This document shows positions 23,864 to 26,320 of a stretch of 26,320 bases of DNA, one piece after another. Positions within the stretch are counted from its first letter, which is position 1. Each line of letters starts with the position of its first letter. The notes under the pieces are model-generated. The model searched no databases, was not told where the DNA came from, and saw nothing but the letters and a program-made list of their open reading frames with translations. Both the position numbers and the translations under genes were made by a program. Origin of the DNA: a virus; the IMG/VR virus record IMGVR_UViG_3300014720_004370, positions 1 to 26,320 of that record. One strand, 5' to 3'.

Positions 23864-24388
23864 CAGTAGGAATTTTTCTAAATTTTCCCCCTCAATACCG
23901 AAGCTCCCTGGATTGAACTGATCAATCTTAAAGATTAGACTTTCTTCTTCCCCTCCCGCTTCTGTTGTCACAACCTCTATCTTAGTTTTCTTTCTGTTTA
24001 TGTAAAAGTCGCACGATTTACCATCCGGCGAAATGTGGTCTCTAAGAAATAAAAAAGATCCGCTAGGCATTTCTATCAATTCTGGAGCTCCCCCCGTTTC
24101 TATTACTTTTTCCACCTTAGATATAAATTCTTTTAGTGCTGTTGAATCTAGATCCCTTATCGAAGAAGCACCAAACGATTCTGCATATTTACTTATTATC
24201 TGAGAGATCATTTTCTTTATTTGTGGGGTTTTATCTCCATAAAAATGAATGTCATTTATCAGATCATCTATAAAATATCCATCCCTAAGATCTTTCTTAG
24301 CAAATTTGAATGATATGGACTCCTTAAATTTTGACCCTGCACTGGAGCTTTCCAAAATAAATTTTGAGAAGTTGGAGATTCTATTCAT
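23846..24388 (-). CDS. Phage protein of unknown function with capsid-targeting-like N-terminus, 180 aa
   Basis: The family is not recognised. The first 17 residues, MNRISNFSKFILESSSA, resemble the leader of T4 internal head proteins: aromatic-x-x-Phe followed by I-L-E before small residues, which would fit a prohead protease site of the (I/L)-x-E type after Glu13. A helical domain (about 25-100) is followed by a beta-rich C-terminal domain (GSFLFLRDHIS, CDFYINRKKTKIEVVTTE, SLIFKID). It overlaps the 138-aa gene upstream by 8 nt and the convergent 242-aa gene by 18 nt. A head-internal role is a hypothesis from the leader only. Confidence 0.75.
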   Translation of the reverse strand: MNRISNFSKFILESSSAGSKFKESISFKFAKKDLRDGYFIDDLINDIHFYGDKTPQIKKMISQIISKYAESFGASSIRDLDSTALKEFISKVEKVIETGGAPELIEMPSGSFLFLRDHISPDGKSCDFYINRKKTKIEVVTTEAGGEEESLIFKIDQFNPGSFGIEGENLEKFLLLKEID

Positions 24389-24797
24389 GATTTGATTTCT
24401 TTTTTTGTAATTTTTGCGCCTCGGTATATGAAGAAAATCTAAAATCTTGAATATTCAGCGGCATTTCTATTTGTTCTAATAAATCTGGACCAAATTCAGG
24501 CCTATCCAAATTAGATATTCTGATTAAATTGGGATCAAATGCTGGCTCATAGGGCTTACATTCCACTAATATTTCATCCTCTAGAGTTGAAAAAAATAGG
24601 CCATTTTTTAGAATAAAAAGATAATCTCCCAGATTTGCTGAAATTTTATTCCATACGGGTCTAAGAATTTTATATCCTCTATAAACAAAAGTTGTATCCT
24701 CATCACCTGTTCTTATCCACACATCAGTTTTGTGTGTGAATTTGTAATAGGATGGAGATTCATAGGATTCCCCCGATAGCGATGAAAAATTACTCAT
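24381..24797 (-). CDS. Phage protein of unknown function, 138 aa
   Basis: No family is recognised. After a polar Ser-rich start, residues about 18-90 look like a small beta domain (KTDVWIRTGDEDTTFVYRGY, then YLFILKNGLFFST, EILVECKPY). The C-terminus is helical and basic (EAQKLQKKKSNHE). It is the first gene of a two-gene minus-strand unit that opens in the divergent gap at 24798-24849, and its end overlaps the 180-aa gene by 8 nt, so the two probably act together. TATATATC lies 3 nt before its ATG. No function can be assigned. Confidence 0.7.
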   Translation of the reverse strand: MSNFSSLSGESYESPSYYKFTHKTDVWIRTGDEDTTFVYRGYKILRPVWNKISANLGDYLFILKNGLFFSTLEDEILVECKPYEPAFDPNLIRISNLDRPEFGPDLLEQIEMPLNIQDFRFSSYTEAQKLQKKKSNHE

Positions 24798-24849
24798 TAG
24801 GATATATATTCAATGACAGAATCTGTTAAATAGATATATATAAAGACAA
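24798..24849. promoter_or_regulatory. Short divergent intergenic region with palindrome and two GATATATAT copies
   Basis: Only 52 nt separate two divergent starts. GATATATAT occurs at 24801-24809 and again, in the same orientation, at 24833-24841, 32 bp apart. Between them is a perfect short inverted repeat ACAGA-A-TCTGT at 24816-24826. On the plus strand TATATAAA lies 5 nt before the ATG at 24850. The space is too small for two separate full promoters with untranslated leaders, so starts may be close to leaderless or the promoters may overlap. The palindrome is a candidate operator; its short arms make chance possible. Confidence 0.4.
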
Positions 24850-25572
24850 ATGATAGAAATAATCAAATTTGAGGAATTTAGATCAAAAAACGCTCCTATA
24901 GACAGGGAGGTTTTTGAACATCAGGTCGAGTTCATAGAAAGCGAGATCAGAAGAATGCGCAGGGAGGGATTAAGTGCAGATGAAATTAACGAAAACGTAT
25001 TTTCCGATATTCTTTCCGGACTAGGAGGGGGTTTTTCCGATATTGTTAAGGATTACGTTATAGATTGGGCAGCTCAAAAAATGGGAGTCCAAACCCATGA
25101 CGAAGCTGGTCAACCAACCATATTTTATCAGATGATACGTAATATCATAGAAAAAATGGAATGGACCAAAATAGGATCGTATTTCGGAAAAGGATCATGT
25201 TCTCATTGGGCTAAAGCTATCGTTTTGGGTCTTGCTGATACCATAGAAGAAAAAGCCATAGCTGCTATTCTTGGTGCTTTAGGTATGCAAATAGATGAAA
25301 GGGGGGGATTAGCTACAACACTAGCATTGTCTATAAGACAAGGATTACAGAACGCGGTTAATAACACAGATTTCATGAAGAATATAGAAAAAATGATATC
25401 AGGTAAATTGTGTGGAGCTAATTTTGGTGACATACTAAGTGGTATAACCAGATCTGATCAAGATAAAGTGACTGACCAGATTCAGAGAGCTGCAGAAGAT
25501 GACCCAAATATACTTAAAAAAGTAGCAACATCCGGGATAATGGATGTATTAACAAAAACAGTTGCACCATGA
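24850..25572 (+). CDS. Phage protein of unknown function, Gly-rich helical core, 240 aa
   Basis: The protein opens with MIEIIKFEEFRSKN, a leader with the aromatic-x-x-Phe pattern shared by three nearby genes. A charged coiled-coil-like helix follows (about 20-45), then ILSGLGGGFSDIVKDYVIDW, a central helix-rich part, and KAIAAILGALGMQI, a small-residue hydrophobic helix. Two cysteines (CSHWAKA and KLCGANFG) are isolated. The hydrophobic stretches are short and contain charges nearby, so a true membrane protein is unlikely. It is coupled to the 83-aa gene by a 4-nt overlap (ATGA). No family is recognised; a head or internal virion role is conceivable from the leader and neighbours. Confidence 0.75.
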   Translation: MIEIIKFEEFRSKNAPIDREVFEHQVEFIESEIRRMRREGLSADEINENVFSDILSGLGGGFSDIVKDYVIDWAAQKMGVQTHDEAGQPTIFYQMIRNIIEKMEWTKIGSYFGKGSCSHWAKAIVLGLADTIEEKAIAAILGALGMQIDERGGLATTLALSIRQGLQNAVNNTDFMKNIEKMISGKLCGANFGDILSGITRSDQDKVTDQIQRAAEDDPNILKKVATSGIMDVLTKTVAP

Positions 25573-25820
25573 ACGTAAAAAACGTAAAAAAAAGAGAAAT
25601 TCTAGATTACAAGCAATTCATTAAGGTTGCTTCGGATCCATTCAATAAACAAAACTTGAGCAAGGAGGACAGAACGGGTTTTAATAAAATTAAACCGGAA
25701 AAGCCATATGCTTATGTTGGATTTCAAGACCCTATATTTAATAAGGTATCAAAAATAGATTATCCAGGGAAAGGAGCTACAGAAAGCGGGATCACTGCTG
25801 AATTTGGAACTAGCGAATAA
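25569..25820 (+). CDS. Small phage protein of unknown function, 83 aa
   Basis: The start overlaps the stop of the 240-aa gene by 4 nt, so translation is coupled. The N-terminal part (KREILDYKQFIKVASDPFNK) is basic and again carries aromatic-x-x-Phe. The rest (KPYAYVGFQDPIFNKVSKID) lacks regular predicted structure and ends in a Gly/Ser/Thr-rich tail. There are no motifs I can name. It lies 16 nt before the acidic repeat gene, in an A-rich gap without a Shine-Dalgarno sequence. Confidence 0.65.
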   Translation: MNVKNVKKREILDYKQFIKVASDPFNKQNLSKEDRTGFNKIKPEKPYAYVGFQDPIFNKVSKIDYPGKGATESGITAEFGTSE

Positions 25821-25836
25821 AAAATAAAAAATAAAA

Positions 25837-26320
25837 ATGGGAACTAAAATATTATCATGGGAGGAATTCAGTAAGGAAAAAAAACAGCCTGATGTACCTC
25901 TTTTTAGCGACGATAACATGGCTAAAATACCTACTGAAGAAATCGATGGAATTGAAGAGGAGGAGGACGAGGATGCCATAGATTCTGAAGAAGTAAAGAC
26001 GTTAAAGAATCAAACCGATGTCCAATCGGACGAGGACGATACTGAGGAAGAAGATACTGAGGAAGAAGATACTGAGGAAGAAGATACTGAAGAGGAAGAC
26101 GAGGACGATACTGAGGAGGAAGATACTGAGGAAGAAGATACTGAAGAGGAAGACGAGGACGATACTGAGGAAGAAGACGATACTGAGGAAGAAGACGAGG
26201 ACGATACTGAGGAAGAAGATACTGAGGAAGAAGACGAGGACGATACTGAGGAAGAAGATACTGAGGAAGAAGACGAGGACGATACTGAGGAAGAAGATAC
26301 TGAGGAAGAAGACGAGGACG
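25837..26320 (+). CDS. Acidic repeat protein, 3' end missing; possibly prohead-core-like
   Basis: The frame opens at the ATG at 25837 and is still open at the right edge (161 codons seen). Residues 1-16 (MGTKILSWEEFSKEKK) carry the shared aromatic-x-x-Phe leader. Residues 17-64 are increasingly acidic. From residue 65 on the chain is only Asp, Thr and Glu, built from DTEEE and DED blocks. Very acidic tails occur in T4 gp67, a small prohead core protein cleaved during head maturation, and together with the leader this makes a prohead-core role plausible. No enzymatic motif exists. Low-complexity acidic proteins have many other roles, so the functional idea is weak; the coding call is good. Confidence 0.7.
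   Translation, partial: MGTKILSWEEFSKEKKQPDVPLFSDDNMAKIPTEEIDGIEEEEDEDAIDSEEVKTLKNQTDVQSDEDDTEEEDTEEEDTEEEDTEEEDEDDTEEEDTEEEDTEEEDEDDTEEEDDTEEEDEDDTEEEDTEEEDEDDTEEEDTEEEDEDDTEEEDTEEEDED
26029..26320 (+). repeat. In-frame acidic tandem repeat of 15-bp and 9-bp blocks, reaching the window edge
   Basis: The stretch is built from GATACTGAGGAAGAA (DTEEE, 15 bp) and GACGAGGAC (DED, 9 bp). It is irregular at first (four DTEEE, then three, then one), then settles into a 39-bp unit of two DTEEE and one DED. Three such units in a row (26203-26319) are identical at the DNA level. All blocks are multiples of three, so copy changes keep the frame. DNA identity without silent differences points to recent slippage or unequal recombination. 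Confidence 0.95.

Noticed and set aside
23840-23880. A terminator hairpin between the convergent genes
   Set aside because: Only a short ATCGAT palindrome is present, with no stable stem followed by a T run.
1-26320. tRNA, rRNA, insertion sequences, integrase or attachment sites
   Set aside because: No cloverleaf-like stretch, transposase or recombinase motif, or flanking inverted repeats were seen; nearly every base is in a protein gene.

Overview
The window looks like part of a large, AT-rich, contractile-tailed (myovirus-like) bacteriophage genome. The evidence is a baseplate module (LysM/gp53-like protein, gp27-like hub, gp5-like OB-fold spike), densely packed genes with 1-44 nt overlaps, many small unknown proteins, and no rRNA, tRNA or bacterial housekeeping genes. 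The host is not shown directly. Most start codons lack a Shine-Dalgarno sequence and have A/T-rich leaders, and the spike carries a GCTDP...DDGSC motif that is common in Bacteroidota and marine proteins. KDO and fucose genes imply a Gram-negative host. A Bacteroidota host is therefore my best guess, but an inference.

Layout. Positions 1-22980 are all on the minus strand and read as one long gene train. At its upstream end (22980 down to 10915) lies a glycan cluster of 16 genes. It holds nine glycosyltransferase-like proteins (three paralogues with a D-x-D at equivalent places, one more GT-A protein, GT10, two GT2-like, DUF5672 and GT17), three methyltransferases (two FkbM-like, one Methyltransf_24-like), GDP-fucose synthesis (gmd, fcl), KDO-8-phosphate synthesis (an SIS-only kdsD and kdsA), and one 85-aa protein of unclear role. 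Next (10877 to 8986) come five small genes, one of them a Nudix hydrolase. Last (8950 to 1) come virion genes: a 616-aa tail/baseplate protein, the LysM protein, the hub, a 987-aa protein with fourteen 23-residue repeats, the OB-fold spike with the GCTDP tail, and an incomplete acidic protein that leaves the left edge.

Positions 22981-23134 are a divergent intergenic region. To its right, two plus-strand blocks (23135-23863 and 24850 to the edge) flank two minus-strand genes (24797 to 23846). Four of these proteins begin with a similar aromatic-x-x-Phe segment, resembling the capsid-targeting sequences of T4 internal head proteins. The last one becomes a perfect acidic repeat that runs off the right edge. 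This suggests, without proving it, that head/prohead genes lie just to the right.

How the genes may work together: gmd and fcl turn GDP-mannose into GDP-L-fucose, the donor for the GT10 fucosyltransferase in the same operon. kdsD and kdsA would raise the KDO-8-P supply. The remaining transferases and methyltransferases would build and O-methylate a complex glycan. Because the cluster is collinear with the baseplate genes, the glycan may be made late and either decorate the virion or remodel host lipopolysaccharide. The sequence alone cannot decide between these.
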